Shown here: positions 18,024 to 25,977 of the stretch, piece by piece
Position numbering within the stretch: position 1 is the first letter of the stretch
Layout: each line of letters begins with the position of its first letter
Assembly: GCF_003072645.1 (NCBI RefSeq)
Contig: NZ_CP028897.1
Coordinates: 3,919,658 to 3,983,657 of the forward strand
Reading direction: 5' to 3'
DNA from: Dongshaea marina
Lineage (GTDB): Bacteria; Pseudomonadota; Gammaproteobacteria; Enterobacterales; Aeromonadaceae
DNA length: 64,000 bases
Notes under the pieces: model-generated
What the model saw: the letters and a program-made list of their open reading frames with translations, nothing else
The model's database searches: none
Told to the model about the DNA's origin: nothing
Program-made: the position numbers and the translations under genes

Positions 18024-18800
18024 TTATTGATAACGACTCAGGATTTTATCCAGCTCACCGCTCTCCCTCACTTTGCCAACCGCCTGGCTGAAACTCTCCA
18101 GAAGCTTGGGATCGGTATTCAGATTCAGGGCATAGTAGAGTTGATCGGCGCTGAGCTCATAGACAGGGACCAGCTCTCCGGCAGGTAATCCCTGCTGTTT
18201 GTAGATATGTTTTGCACTGTAAAGTTCATAGGCCCAAAAATCGATCTTCTGGTTTCTCAGCTGTCTTATCAGCAATTTATGATTATGGGTGATGCTCATC
18301 TTCTCTTTCGGAAAGCCCAGGTTCAGCAGATCCTGCTCTCCGATATCAGCCCGAACCACCCCAATCCGGTAGTTTTTGAGATCATCTATATTCTTGATGC
18401 TCAGGTTGCGCTTCCTGAGAGCCAACAGCTCGGTGGCGGATTTAACGATTGGCCCGACCCAATGAAACAGCTTTTCCCTGGGCTTGGAGCGCGCGGTGGA
18501 AAATAGCACCACATTGGGAATATTCAATGTCATTTTGTAGGCCCGGGCCCAGCTGTAGACCTTGATATCCTCCCGGGCCAGCGGCTGCCCCGCTTCCCGG
18601 GCGGCTACTAAAAGCAGATCCACCGCCATCCCCTTGAGCTTACTATTGTGGATGTAGTTGTAGGGGGGATACTCCTCGGTCACAAATGTTAGCTTGGACC
18701 AGTCAGGTTTCTCTACCTGTGCCGCATAGGCCGTGCAAACCATCCCTAATGCGCAAAAGCAACTTGATATAAAACGGATCACCACGGCTACAACCCTCAA
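18024..18800 (-). CDS. Orphan periplasmic solute-binding protein (family 3 type)
   Basis: The protein of 258 residues has a signal peptide (hydrophobic core FISSCFCALGMVCTAYA) and mature start FVTEEYPPYNYIHN. The signature REKLFHWVGPI is shared with the binding protein at 53468-54226 (KREKLFHWIGPL), as is DDLKNYRIGVV, so the two are paralogues. It is alone, with no membrane or ATPase partner. The ligand is unknown. Repeat region R4 begins about 60 bases upstream of the start. Confidence 0.8.
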   Translation of the reverse strand: MRVVAVVIRFISSCFCALGMVCTAYAAQVEKPDWSKLTFVTEEYPPYNYIHNSKLKGMAVDLLLVAAREAGQPLAREDIKVYSWARAYKMTLNIPNVVLFSTARSKPREKLFHWVGPIVKSATELLALRKRNLSIKNIDDLKNYRIGVVRADIGEQDLLNLGFPKEKMSITHNHKLLIRQLRNQKIDFWAYELYSAKHIYKQQGLPAGELVPVYELSADQLYYALNLNTDPKLLESFSQAVGKVRESGELDKILSRYQ

Positions 18801-19100
18801 TCTCGACTCATCCCTCCCCTGAGTCTAGGGCAATGCGACTGCAGATGCCTAAGGTTTGAGGTTGAGTCTTGTGGCTTCGCCACAGACGTGTCGGGGGTGC
18901 CCGACAGCGAGCGAGGAAACCCGATACTTTTGCAATTAGCCCTGCAGGCAGCAAGTTCATGCCTTCGGCATAATTGCCGGTGCTGACCGGCGGCAGGTCA
19001 GGGGACTGCGCACCCAGTCCCCTAACAACCCCCAGGGTGCCCCCCGATTCGCTTATTCCTCAAAATCACTTGCTCCTTGAAGCTCAGCATAGACACGCCG

Positions 19101-19168
19101 CATATCATCCATGATATGCCTCCCCAGTTCGATATCCCTATCTCTCGCTCTGTCTCTCCGGGAGAGAC
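19101..19168 (-). repeat. Three-hairpin module, copy 3 (reverse)
   Basis: Read on the minus strand: hairpin A GTCTCTC-ccg-GAGAGAC (19168-19152), hairpin B GATA-ggga-TATC (19142-19131) and hairpin C CATATC-atggat-GATATG (19118-19101). All arms pair, with different bases from the other copies. Confidence 0.75.
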
Positions 19169-19693
19169 TCCACCCCTAGCGTGGCTATGCACTCATCGCG
19201 TCCTGCCATTCGGCTTCAATCGCGGCATGATTTTTCGGCGCGAATCAAAGGGGAGTTTCAAACCCCGTTAGCGAGCGCTGAGGCGAACCTTAGAAGATTA
19301 AGGTTGAGCGATAGGGATATCGCGAGAGCTTAGCCATCACACGGACGTGATGTCTAAGCAGAGCCTTAATCCTTAGGTGAGGCGAAGATTTAGCGAGATC
19401 CGGGGCACCAGGGGATTGCAAAGGGGAAAGGCGTTTGCCCCTTTGTTCGCCGTCGGGCGACACCGACACCCATGCAGCTGCGCTGCATGGGTGTCGGCAG
19501 CACATTACTTTTGTACCGCCAAAAGTAATCAAAAACTCGCTCCGCGCTGCGAGTCCCTCCCCAGAGCTCCGCACATCGGCATCCTGCCTCGAACAACAAT
19601 ATATTTTTACGGGTTTCCTCCGCGCTCCCTCACGGGAATGAAACTACCTCTCTTCGATTCATATAAGAGATAGTAAAGCTTTATGTTTCTGAG

Positions 19694-19734
19694 CCAGGGA
19701 TGGCGAACTGCGAAGCTCGATGTAGGGAACATCG
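19694..19734 (+). repeat. Partial hairpin module, copy 4
   Basis: Hairpin B is CCA-ggga-TGG (19694-19703) and hairpin C is CGATGT-aggga-ACATCG (19718-19734). A degenerate TAAAGCTTTA palindrome stands in the place of hairpin A. Confidence 0.55.
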
Positions 19735-19764
19735 CGCGTAGCGACTTTCTGGTTACTCTTTCTA

Positions 19765-20610
19765 GGGGCTGTCGTCATGAGCGGACTAGTTTGAGTACAA
19801 TATATTCTTTCATCATTAATCTGGAACTACACAATGAAGAGCCCAGCCCACCGACGCCATGACATATCAGACCGAGTATGGAGCCTAATCGAACCCCATA
19901 TATTGGGAAGAAAAGGTGATTGGGGAAAGGCGGGTCGAGATAACCGACTCTTTATCAATGCTGTTTTTTGGATTTTAAGGACAGGCTCACCTTGGAGAGA
20001 CCTTCCTCCCGATTATGGCGACTGGAAAAATACCCATCGACGCTTCAGTCGCTGGCGTGATAAGGGAGTTTGGGCTCGCCTCCAGGAACGTTTAATCCAT
20101 GAGCCTGATTTTGAGTGGCTGATGATCGACGCCAGCCATATCAAAGTCCACCCAGATGCCAGCGGTGCTCAGGGAGGTAATCAGGATATGGGGATAACAA
20201 AAGGGGGCTAAACAGTAAAATCCACTTGGCTGTAGACTCTCATGGCATGCCTGTTAAGTGCTTTGTTACCTCAGGTACAACGGCAGACTGTTCTCAGGCC
20301 TTGGCTCTGATTGATAGTGTCGATGCTGAGTATTTACTGGCTGACAGAGGCTACGATACCAATGCCTTGGTCTCCCAAGCCGAGTTTCTGGGAATGAAAG
20401 TGGTTATTCCATCGAGGAGAAACCGGAAGGTGCTACGGGAGCATGATAAAGGTCTCTATAGAGTTAGGCATTTGGTAGAAAATGCTTTTCTTCATCTGAA
20501 GAGGTGGCGAGGAATCGCGACACGATATGCAAAAAATACCGCTTCATTTGAAGCGGCGGTTCAAATACGTTGTGTAGCACTATGGGCTGCCATCTTATGA
20601 CGACAGCCCC
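19765..20610 (+). mobile_element. IS5-family insertion sequence (IS427-group-like), 846 bp
   Basis: Terminal inverted repeats GGGGCTGTCGTCAT (19765-19778) and ATGACGACAGCCCC (20597-20610) are perfect over 14 bases. TA is present on both sides (19763-19764 and 20611-20612), matching the TA target preference of the group. The two open frames inside are a transposase made by programmed -1 frameshift. Removing the IS and one TA restores a perfect 24-base palindrome at the insertion site, centred on CTAG. Confidence 0.88.
19834..20600 (+). CDS. IS5-family transposase, two frames joined by programmed -1 frameshift
   Basis: The first frame (19834-20211, 125 residues) carries the DUF4096-like N-terminus (SDRVWSLIEPHI) and first catalytic Asp (WLMIDASHIKVHP). 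The second frame continues to 20600 with AVDSHGMPV, the second Asp (LLADRGYDTN) and the Glu region (RHLVENAFLHLKRWRGIATRY), giving a DDE set. The slippery heptamer A-AAA-GGG at 20199-20205, just before the first stop, gives exactly the -1 shift needed. The fused protein is about 255 residues, normal for the IS427 group, so the element looks intact. Confidence 0.9.
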
Positions 20611-20710
20611 TAGAAAGAGTAACGAAGGAGGAATCCCCGCCGCAGCTGTCCGCGGCCGGACACTTGCGCCGAAGGCACAAATTAGCCGACCGCAGGTCAA
20701 ACAATAACTG
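20611..20710. repeat. Dispersed mosaic repeat region R4, right part
   Basis: This is the remainder of R4 after the IS. AGAAAGAGTAAC mirrors the left flank, followed by GTCCGCGGCCGGACAC and GCACAAATTAGCCGACCGCAGG, which match the end of R3 (about 8700-8750). Confidence 0.7.
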
Positions 20711-20762
20711 TTTACTGTAGATAGAAGATTGTCACTGCGCTGTGATTCTGCCCTGGGTGACT

Positions 20763-21317
20763 TTAGGCCCCGCGAGAGAACTTGTACTCATAAAATCGAG
20801 TCTTAAGTTCTGGCTCCTGATGAGCCAGTTTAAAGTCAAGCCGCTGCAGGAGCTTGATAGAGGGCTGGTTATCCTGCTCTACGCCTGCGGTGAGCTTGCT
20901 AACTCCTGCTGTTGTCCGGCACCAGTGAAGCAAGCCCTGTAAAAACTCTTTTCCATAGCCCCTCCCCCAATACGCCTTGCCCAGCAGGTAACCAAGATGA
21001 AGATTAAGGCCCGCTGGCCCGGCTTCATCCGGGTAGAGAAAGATAAAGCCCAAGATTTCACGGCTTTCTCTGGCCTGGATCAGTAAGAGCTGACACTGAC
21101 GCTGCATCGTTTCAAGCCAAGCGGATGCGGCGGCCAGGGTTGAAATGCCCTGAAACTCTCCAGGAAGGGCTTTGACCACTTCAGGTGATAGCAAATCCAA
21201 GGCTGTGCCAGCGACCTCTGACTCCTCCCCTGCCTCGCTGGCTGCAGCAAGGCTCCATACCCTGAGTCTTGATGTTTGAAAATCGCAATTTTTTAGTAGA
21301 TTATCCAAGTGTGCCAT
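20763..21317 (-). CDS. GNAT-family N-acetyltransferase
   Basis: The protein of 184 residues has the layout of RimJ/RimL-type acetyltransferases: an N-terminal strand with TSRLRVWSL, a central LGFIFLYPD and the acetyl-CoA pyrophosphate-binding region LGKAYWGRGYGKEFLQGLL near residue 112. GVEQDNQPSIKLLQRLDFK follows, as in the N-P-S-x-x-x-x-x-x-G/D-F family pattern. GGAGAG precedes ATG 21317. It is monocistronic; the acceptor could be a protein N-terminus or a small molecule. Confidence 0.85.
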   Translation of the reverse strand: MAHLDNLLKNCDFQTSRLRVWSLAAASEAGEESEVAGTALDLLSPEVVKALPGEFQGISTLAAASAWLETMQRQCQLLLIQARESREILGFIFLYPDEAGPAGLNLHLGYLLGKAYWGRGYGKEFLQGLLHWCRTTAGVSKLTAGVEQDNQPSIKLLQRLDFKLAHQEPELKTRFYEYKFSRGA

Positions 21318-21484
21318 CGACTCTCCCGGCGGCCCTTAGAGGACCATAGTTCAACTTAAGCTAACTCAAAATCATAAGCCTCTGATGCCGGCTTGCAAAG
21401 CCGCTCCCCGATTGGTGGAGTAAGCTGCAAATACGGGGCATAATCCGTGTTATAGTCCGCAGAGTTTTCGGAGAAGGAGTCTCC

Positions 21485-21772
21485 ATGAGCCAAATCAGTA
21501 AAACAAAAACCAGTTTTTATCGGCGCCTGCTGGTCGCTTATCTGATTGAATCAGGGATCAACAGTGTCCCAGCCCTGATGGCTGAAACCGGGATGCCAAG
21601 GCGCACCGCTCAGGATACGATTAAGGCCCTTGAGGAGCTGGATATTCGGGTAGAGTATATAGGTGCCACCAAGTCAGGGCAGTATCAGCTACTGAGCTGG
21701 GGCGCGATCAACAGGGAGTGGATCGTTAAGAACCTCCCACAGATACGCAGCACCCTGGGTTACTCCGGGTGA
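21485..21772 (+). CDS. Small winged helix-turn-helix protein
   Basis: Ninety-five residues with a helix-turn-helix (YLIESGINSVPALMAETGMP then RRTAQDTIKALEELDIRVEY, residues 20-58) and a following wing (VEYIGATKSGQYQLLSWG). This looks like the conserved small winged-HTH protein found in many gammaproteobacteria. TATAGT at 21451-21456 may be its -10 box and GAGAAGGAG precedes the ATG. No ligand domain is present, so it may be a DNA-binding modulator rather than a classical regulator. The stop is close to the convergent gene at 21782. Confidence 0.75.
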   Translation: MSQISKTKTSFYRRLLVAYLIESGINSVPALMAETGMPRRTAQDTIKALEELDIRVEYIGATKSGQYQLLSWGAINREWIVKNLPQIRSTLGYSG

Positions 21773-21781
21773 ACCCTGCTT

Positions 21782-22063
21782 TCAGGGATTGGTTTCAAAG
21801 TGCTCCATGATCAAGGAGCCTATTTCCCGGGCTGAGCCCTGAGGCGCCACCGCGCAATCACTCTCAACATCGACCATCAGAATAAAAGAGCCCTCAGCCT
21901 CATATGATACGGGCTTTGCTCCGCTGATGATTTGTTCTGTGGACTTCCCGTACTGCTCCTTAAAACGGCGGCTCGCCTCGGCAGTGAGCGAGCAGCAGTT
22001 TGCATTCGCCGAGCGAATCAGTCTCAGGTAGGCACTCTGAGGCAACCTTGCTTTCCTTAGCAT
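21782..22063 (-). CDS. Hypothetical small protein
   Basis: Ninety-three residues with no family I recognise. It has a basic, helical N-terminus (RKARLPQSAYLRLIRSANAN), a Cys pair (NCCSLTAEASRRF) and a C-terminal half that looks globular (GSFILMVDVESDC). There is no signal peptide or membrane segment. It converges on the winged-HTH gene with nine bases between the stops. Codon use looks like the neighbours, but without homologues the call rests on frame length and position only. Confidence 0.5.
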   Translation of the reverse strand: MLRKARLPQSAYLRLIRSANANCCSLTAEASRRFKEQYGKSTEQIISGAKPVSYEAEGSFILMVDVESDCAVAPQGSAREIGSLIMEHFETNP

Positions 22064-22574
22064 AGCGTTCCCGCCTATCCATTCGCGGTTGTGCTCTGTC
22101 GTTCATACCCAGGCTACACCAGAGTCTCCCGGCGTGTACGGCTCAACAGCTCCTGTCATTGGCCGAGGCGATAAATGGCATGCCGATCAGAACAAAATAT
22201 ACAGTGGTAGAGATGGTGTTTTTCATCATTCCCCCCAAACTTCAATTCAGGATCTTCCTGATCAAAATGGCGGGGTTACTTGTCCCTGTACACCCTTATC
22301 GTCACATTTGCGGCCCTCACTGGCTATCACACTTGGGATAGCTTCAGATTTCCAAAGCTCCATCACAGACTCTGGAAAAACGGGGTTTCTCCATTGAAGC
22401 AAAAATATCCACCACTTGAACCTATGAAATTCATAGGTTCAAAAAAATAAATATATTTTTGCAAGCGGGATCACACAAAGTTGTGCTAAAAGCGATCTTG
22501 AATCCCAGTGAACAAGATGAGGAATATGGCTAAGCCCGTGGGAATAAAACTTTCACTGAATCGAATTGGGTCAC
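22064..22574. other. Gene-poor stretch with a possible orphan signal peptide
   Basis: About 510 bases with no convincing gene. On the minus strand, 22143-22229 encodes 28 residues that read as a complete signal peptide (MKNTISTTVYFVLIGMPFIASA) followed by five residues and a stop, with a GGGGGGA ribosome-binding site. It may be the remnant of a secreted protein gene. The rest is AT-rich and holds nothing I can name. Confidence 0.4.
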
Positions 22575-23216
22575 TCAGCAACGAACACTCATCTGAAAAG
22601 GGAAGATATCTTCAAATTTGTTCTGATAAGCCAGGTACCTGAGATCCTGGTTACTGTCGACCTGAAATTTATGCTTAATATTGCGGATATGAAAATCGAA
22701 GGAGGAGGTCGAGATCCCTAGCAGCTCTGCGACCCGGGCACGCTTGCGTCCCTTGATGAAGTGATAAAATACCTTGGACTCCATCGGAGTCAGATTGTAT
22801 TGTGCGCCATAGCCACACACTTTGAAGTTACTGGAGTGGCCCCCCAGGTGGGCAAACTCAATATCTGAATTCAGTTCCATGGCATTGAGGGCTGTTCCGG
22901 CCGGTTTACCATGCTGATCATAGAGAAGCACTTTGCGGGTCAGCAGGTTGGTAGATTTAAGGCCCTGCAGCGGTTCAATCACCTGATACTGCTTTCCTGC
23001 CAGAATATCTTTCTCATGATCCGTATAGATTTGTGCCATATCCTGCCAGGGCATATCCAGATCTCTTAAGCCCACCAGCTGCTCGGGATGTAACCCCGAG
23101 TAGTCCGTGAGCTTATGGTTGGAAGCGATGAAGCGGTGCTCAAGATCTTTGACAACCAGGATCCCCACATCGAAATCAATGATGGGGTTATCAAGATAAA
23201 ATTCAAGATCTTTCAC
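22575..23216 (-). CDS. PAS-LuxR transcriptional regulator
   Basis: The regulator of 213 residues has a PAS-like sensory half (FDVGILVVKDLEHRFIASNH, then LVGLRDLDMPW, residues 10-110) and a C-terminal LuxR-type HTH (YNLTPMESKVFYHFIKGRKR then VAELLGISTSSFDFHIRNIK, residues 140-185). The E-S-K-V-F form of the HTH start is a variant. GTG 23216 with AGGAG upstream is the likely start. It lies 14 bases after a pair of small paralogous genes on the same strand and is probably cotranscribed with them. Confidence 0.78.
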   Translation of the reverse strand: MKDLEFYLDNPIIDFDVGILVVKDLEHRFIASNHKLTDYSGLHPEQLVGLRDLDMPWQDMAQIYTDHEKDILAGKQYQVIEPLQGLKSTNLLTRKVLLYDQHGKPAGTALNAMELNSDIEFAHLGGHSSNFKVCGYGAQYNLTPMESKVFYHFIKGRKRARVAELLGISTSSFDFHIRNIKHKFQVDSNQDLRYLAYQNKFEDIFPFQMSVRC

Positions 23217-23230
23217 ACCCTGAGCTCCTG

Positions 23231-23470
23231 CTAAGCCTTATCTGCCCCGGAGGATTTACGGATCGTCGCCAGCCAGGCATCACACTTGTTAAGAAGCTGA
23301 ATAGACTCGGTGGAGAAGCCATCACTGCTGTGACGTGGCAGGCTCAGCAGCACATCCAAAACCCGGATACATTCCAGCGCCCTGTCCGAATCACCCTTGG
23401 TAAAATAGTCACCGATCTGCCCCATCACGGAGACAACTTCTTTTTGCCAGTTTTTTTCAATCTGGTTCAT
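23231..23470 (-). CDS. Small paralogous protein B (tandem pair)
   Basis: Seventy-nine residues, mostly helical, starting MNQIEKNWQKEVVSVMGQIG. It shares with the upstream gene an MN-x-IE-x-x-W start, a run of leucine-rich helix in the middle, a GFS(T/S)E motif (residues 51-55) and a Cys/Trp-containing last helix. It overlaps that gene by four bases (ATGA), so they are coupled. I do not recognise the family. The regulator gene at 22575 follows 14 bases later. Confidence 0.6.
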   Translation of the reverse strand: MNQIEKNWQKEVVSVMGQIGDYFTKGDSDRALECIRVLDVLLSLPRHSSDGFSTESIQLLNKCDAWLATIRKSSGADKA

Positions 23471-23712
23471 TTTTTCCCCTTGATGCTGTTCATCTTACCG
23501 ACAAAGGTTTGGACAAACTGGCGTAACTCTTTGGCCCAGGCGATCGCCTCTGAGGAGAAGCCGGAGTCCGGTACCAGGGCCAGTTGCACCAACACGCTCA
23601 GGTGATTAATGTTTTCAACCAGCAATGCCTGGTCTTTTTTAACTTCGTGAGACTCAATCACCTCACAACGCAGCTCTACCAGCTCGCGCCAGGTTTGCTC
23701 AATAGGATTCAT
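23467..23712 (-). CDS. Small paralogous protein A (tandem pair)
   Basis: Eighty-one residues, starting MNPIEQTWRELVELRCEVIE and containing LALVPDSGFSSEAIAWAKEL. It is the upstream member of the pair with 23231-23470; the spacing of IE-x-x-W and GFSSE is the same in both, which indicates duplication. It looks like an all-helical cytoplasmic protein of four-helix type. The function is unknown; cotranscription with a PAS-LuxR regulator suggests a partner or modulator role. Confidence 0.6.
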   Translation of the reverse strand: MNPIEQTWRELVELRCEVIESHEVKKDQALLVENINHLSVLVQLALVPDSGFSSEAIAWAKELRQFVQTFVGKMNSIKGKK

Positions 23713-23884
23713 TTACAGGGCACACCTTATTCTCATAGCGGGATCATCATGGCTCCAACCCCGATGGGATACCATCGAAACCATAACCATGACAAGGATC
23801 ACCAATTATACTGACCCCGGGCCGCTCAATAAAGAGGGCTTCCCATTGAGAGCCAGCCGATGTTCTACCCTAAAAGAATCTGTT

Positions 23885-23900
23885 ATGTTACGTGTAACAT
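23885..23900. promoter_or_regulatory. GntR operator in front of gntR
   Basis: ATGTTACGTGTAACAT is a near-perfect palindrome with the half-site ATGTTAC known for E. coli GntR. It lies 19 bases before the gntR start, suggesting autoregulation. Confidence 0.8.
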
Positions 23901-23918
23901 CATCTCTGAACACGGCTC

Positions 23919-24917
23919 ATGAGCAAGAAACGAAGACCCACACTACAAGATGTCGCCAGTCTGGTCGGCGTCACCAAGATGACTGTCAGCCGATATCTGA
24001 AAAATCCATCCCAGGTCTCCCCTGCCACTCGGGATAGACTTGCAGCAGCGGTCGAGCAACTTGGCTATATTCCCAACCGGGCGCCGGATATCCTCTCCAA
24101 TGCCAAAAGCAGGGCGATCGGGGTGCTGGTTCCCTCTTTGACCAACCAGGTATTCGCCGAAGTGATCCGTGGCATCGAGTCGGTAACCGAGCCCGCCGGT
24201 TACCAGCTGATGTTTGCTCACTATGGCTATAGTGCCCACAGTGAAGAGCAACACATCGCCTCCCTGCTCTCCTACAATGTCGATGGCCTGCTACTGTCTG
24301 AAACCCTCCACAGTGAACGAACCCTGAGGATGATCGAGACCGCAGGGATCTCTGTGGTCGAAATGATGGATTGCTCCTCGGAGTGCATTCGCCAGGCGGT
24401 AGGTTTGGATAACGCCCGGGCCGCCTACAGTATGGTCGAAACAATGATCCAGCGCGGCTACCGGCAAATCGCCTACCTGGGAGCGCGGATGGATCAGCGC
24501 ACCCAACTTAGAATGCAAGGCTATACCCGGGCACTGGAGGCTCATGGGTTAAAACCTGTCACCCTGCTAACCGAGCAAGCCTCCTCCTTCAGCCTCGGTG
24601 CCTCGCTGCTTAAACAGGTGCTGAGCGAACACCCACAAACAGACGGACTATTTTGTACCAATGACGATCTGGCGATCGGCGCCCTGTTTGAATGCCAGCG
24701 CCAGGGAATCCAGATCCCGGGAGAGCTGGCTATAGCCGGCTTCCATGGCCACGATATAGGTCAATCCATGGTGCCAAGGCTCGCCAGTGTAATCACCCCC
24801 AGGGAGCAGATCGGCCAGGTAGCGGCTCGGGAGTTATTGGCAAGGCTCAACGACGAGCCTCTGGCCCAAACCCGCTTTGATCTCGGCTATCAGATCAGCA
24901 CCGGGGAGAGTATTTAG
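23919..24917 (+). CDS. gntR: Gluconate operon repressor, LacI family
   Basis: The protein of 332 residues aligns almost end to end with E. coli GntR from memory: LacI-type HTH (LQDVASLVGVTKMTVSRYLK), hinge NRAPDILSNAKSRAIGVLVP, then FAEVIRGIESVTEPAGYQLM and the effector-domain end FCTNDDLAIGALFECQR and AIAGFHGHDIGQSM. It represses gluconate uptake and Entner-Doudoroff genes in the absence of gluconate. The gene is divergent from the small paralogue genes and carries its own operator. Target operators are visible between gntK and gntU. Confidence 0.93.
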   Translation: MSKKRRPTLQDVASLVGVTKMTVSRYLKNPSQVSPATRDRLAAAVEQLGYIPNRAPDILSNAKSRAIGVLVPSLTNQVFAEVIRGIESVTEPAGYQLMFAHYGYSAHSEEQHIASLLSYNVDGLLLSETLHSERTLRMIETAGISVVEMMDCSSECIRQAVGLDNARAAYSMVETMIQRGYRQIAYLGARMDQRTQLRMQGYTRALEAHGLKPVTLLTEQASSFSLGASLLKQVLSEHPQTDGLFCTNDDLAIGALFECQRQGIQIPGELAIAGFHGHDIGQSMVPRLASVITPREQIGQVAARELLARLNDEPLAQTRFDLGYQISTGESI

Positions 24918-24959
24918 AACACCATTTTGAGCGTTTTTGCCTATCAGAGTCCTGATCGC

Positions 24960-25290
24960 AATATCGAAGGGAGAGTTTGTCACCCCGTGAACGAGCGCCG
25001 AGGAGAACCGTAGAGGATTAAGGTTGAGCGATAAGGGTGACGTTTCTCCCAGAGAAACAGAACGAGAGGCAGGATGCCGAACTGGGAGGGCTTATCATGG
25101 ATGATAAGCAGCGCGAGAGCTTAGCCATCACATGGACGTGATGTCTAAGCTGCGGCTTAATCCTTAGGAGAGACAAGGGTACAGCGAGGTTCGGGGCGCC
25201 CCGGGAGATGCAAGAGGGTGCGGGCGAGCGCACCTTTTTGCCTGCTGCCGGTCAGTACCGGCTCATGCAACTCAGCTGCAAATCATAATA
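24960..25290 (+). repeat. Dispersed mosaic repeat element, copy R5
   Basis: Gene-free stretch sharing blocks with R4: AGGATTAAGGTTGAGCGATA (25014-25033) and the block near 25120-25170 with TTAGCCATCACATGGACGTG. It contains a three-hairpin module at 25042-25108 and lies between gntR and the damaged 3' end of eda. Confidence 0.72.
25042..25108 (+). repeat. Three-hairpin module, copy 5
   Basis: Hairpin A is GTTTCTC-cca-GAGAAAC (25042-25058), hairpin B is GGCA-gga-TGCC (25068-25078) and hairpin C is CTTATC-atggat-GATAAG (25091-25108). All arms are perfect and differ from other copies. Confidence 0.75.
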
Positions 25291-25339
25291 CTCAGATCGT
25301 GTATAGATAATAGCGCTTAGCTGCACAGCCGATTTGGCA

Positions 25340-25974
25340 TCAACTCACCGCCGCGATCGCCTGGCGGGTCAGCTCGGTCACCTGTTGCCAGTCACCCGCT
25401 TCAATCGCAGCGGCAGGAATCATCCAGGTGCCCCGACCGTTGCTACGCAATCCAGTGACAGATAGCTACCGGCATTGTCCGGGTTCACCCCACCGGTCGG
25501 GCAGAACTGGACCTGAGGCAGCGGTGCCGCAATCGCCTTGAGCGCCTTAGCTCCACCGTTGATCTCCGCCGGGAAGAACTTCAGGTGATCATAACCAAGC
25601 TCAAGGGCCGTGATGATCTCAGAGGGGGTTGCGACTCCCGGAATCAGGGGCGCTTCACCGGATAAGGCATGCCTGAGCAAATTAGGGCTGTAGCCCGGAG
25701 AGATCACGAATTTGGCCCCGGCCGCAACCGCCTGATCATACTGCTCAGTATTGATCACTGTTCCGGCTCCAACCAGAGCCTCTGGCATCGCTTCACTGAT
25801 CTGGCGGATCGCTTCCAGGGCTACCGGGGTGCGCAGGGTGATCTCAAACACCCGGATCCCACCTGCGGCGAGGGCCCTGGCCATCGGCAGGGCATCTTCT
25901 AAGTGCTTGATAACCATCACAGGAACTATGGGTGATTCTGCAAAAACCTCTGAGGGCTGAATATTCCATGACAT
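25340..25974 (-). pseudogene. eda: KDPG/KHG aldolase, frameshifted near the 3' end
   Basis: The frame from 25974 matches Eda: VFAESPIVPVMVIKHLEDAL, RVFEITLRTPVALEAI with the catalytic Glu, LVGAGTVINTEQ, FVISPGYSPNLL, the Schiff-base Lys in HLKFFPAEINGG and CPTGGVNPDN. It then stops early after TVGAPG. Adding one base to the run of four C at 25431-25434 restores GGTWMIPAAAIEAGDWQQ and a normal end at 25340, giving 211 residues, the expected length. The enzyme splits KDPG into pyruvate and glyceraldehyde-3-phosphate. It follows edd by three bases. Loss of the last 30 residues would be damaging if real. Confidence 0.88.
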
Positions 25975-25977
25975 TGA

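Larger units (their letters stand above)
18865..19764. repeat. Dispersed mosaic repeat region R4, left part
   Basis: About 900 gene-free bases made of blocks also found in R1, R2, R3, R5 and R6, in both orientations. They include GTGGCTTCGCCAC (about 18872), TGTCGGGggtgCCCGACA (about 18888) and the reverse-oriented block around 19000-19080. ACTTTTGTACCGCCAAAAGT follows at 19506-19525, along with two three-hairpin modules. A 27-base stretch here matches R5 (TTAGCCATCACACGGACGTG and following, near 19330). The IS insertion interrupts the right end. Confidence 0.75.

Noticed and set aside
19834-20600. Two transposase frames read as a broken, inactive transposase
   Set aside because: The overlap carries the slippery A-AAA-GGG heptamer and needs exactly a -1 shift, as is normal for this IS group, so I treat it as programmed.
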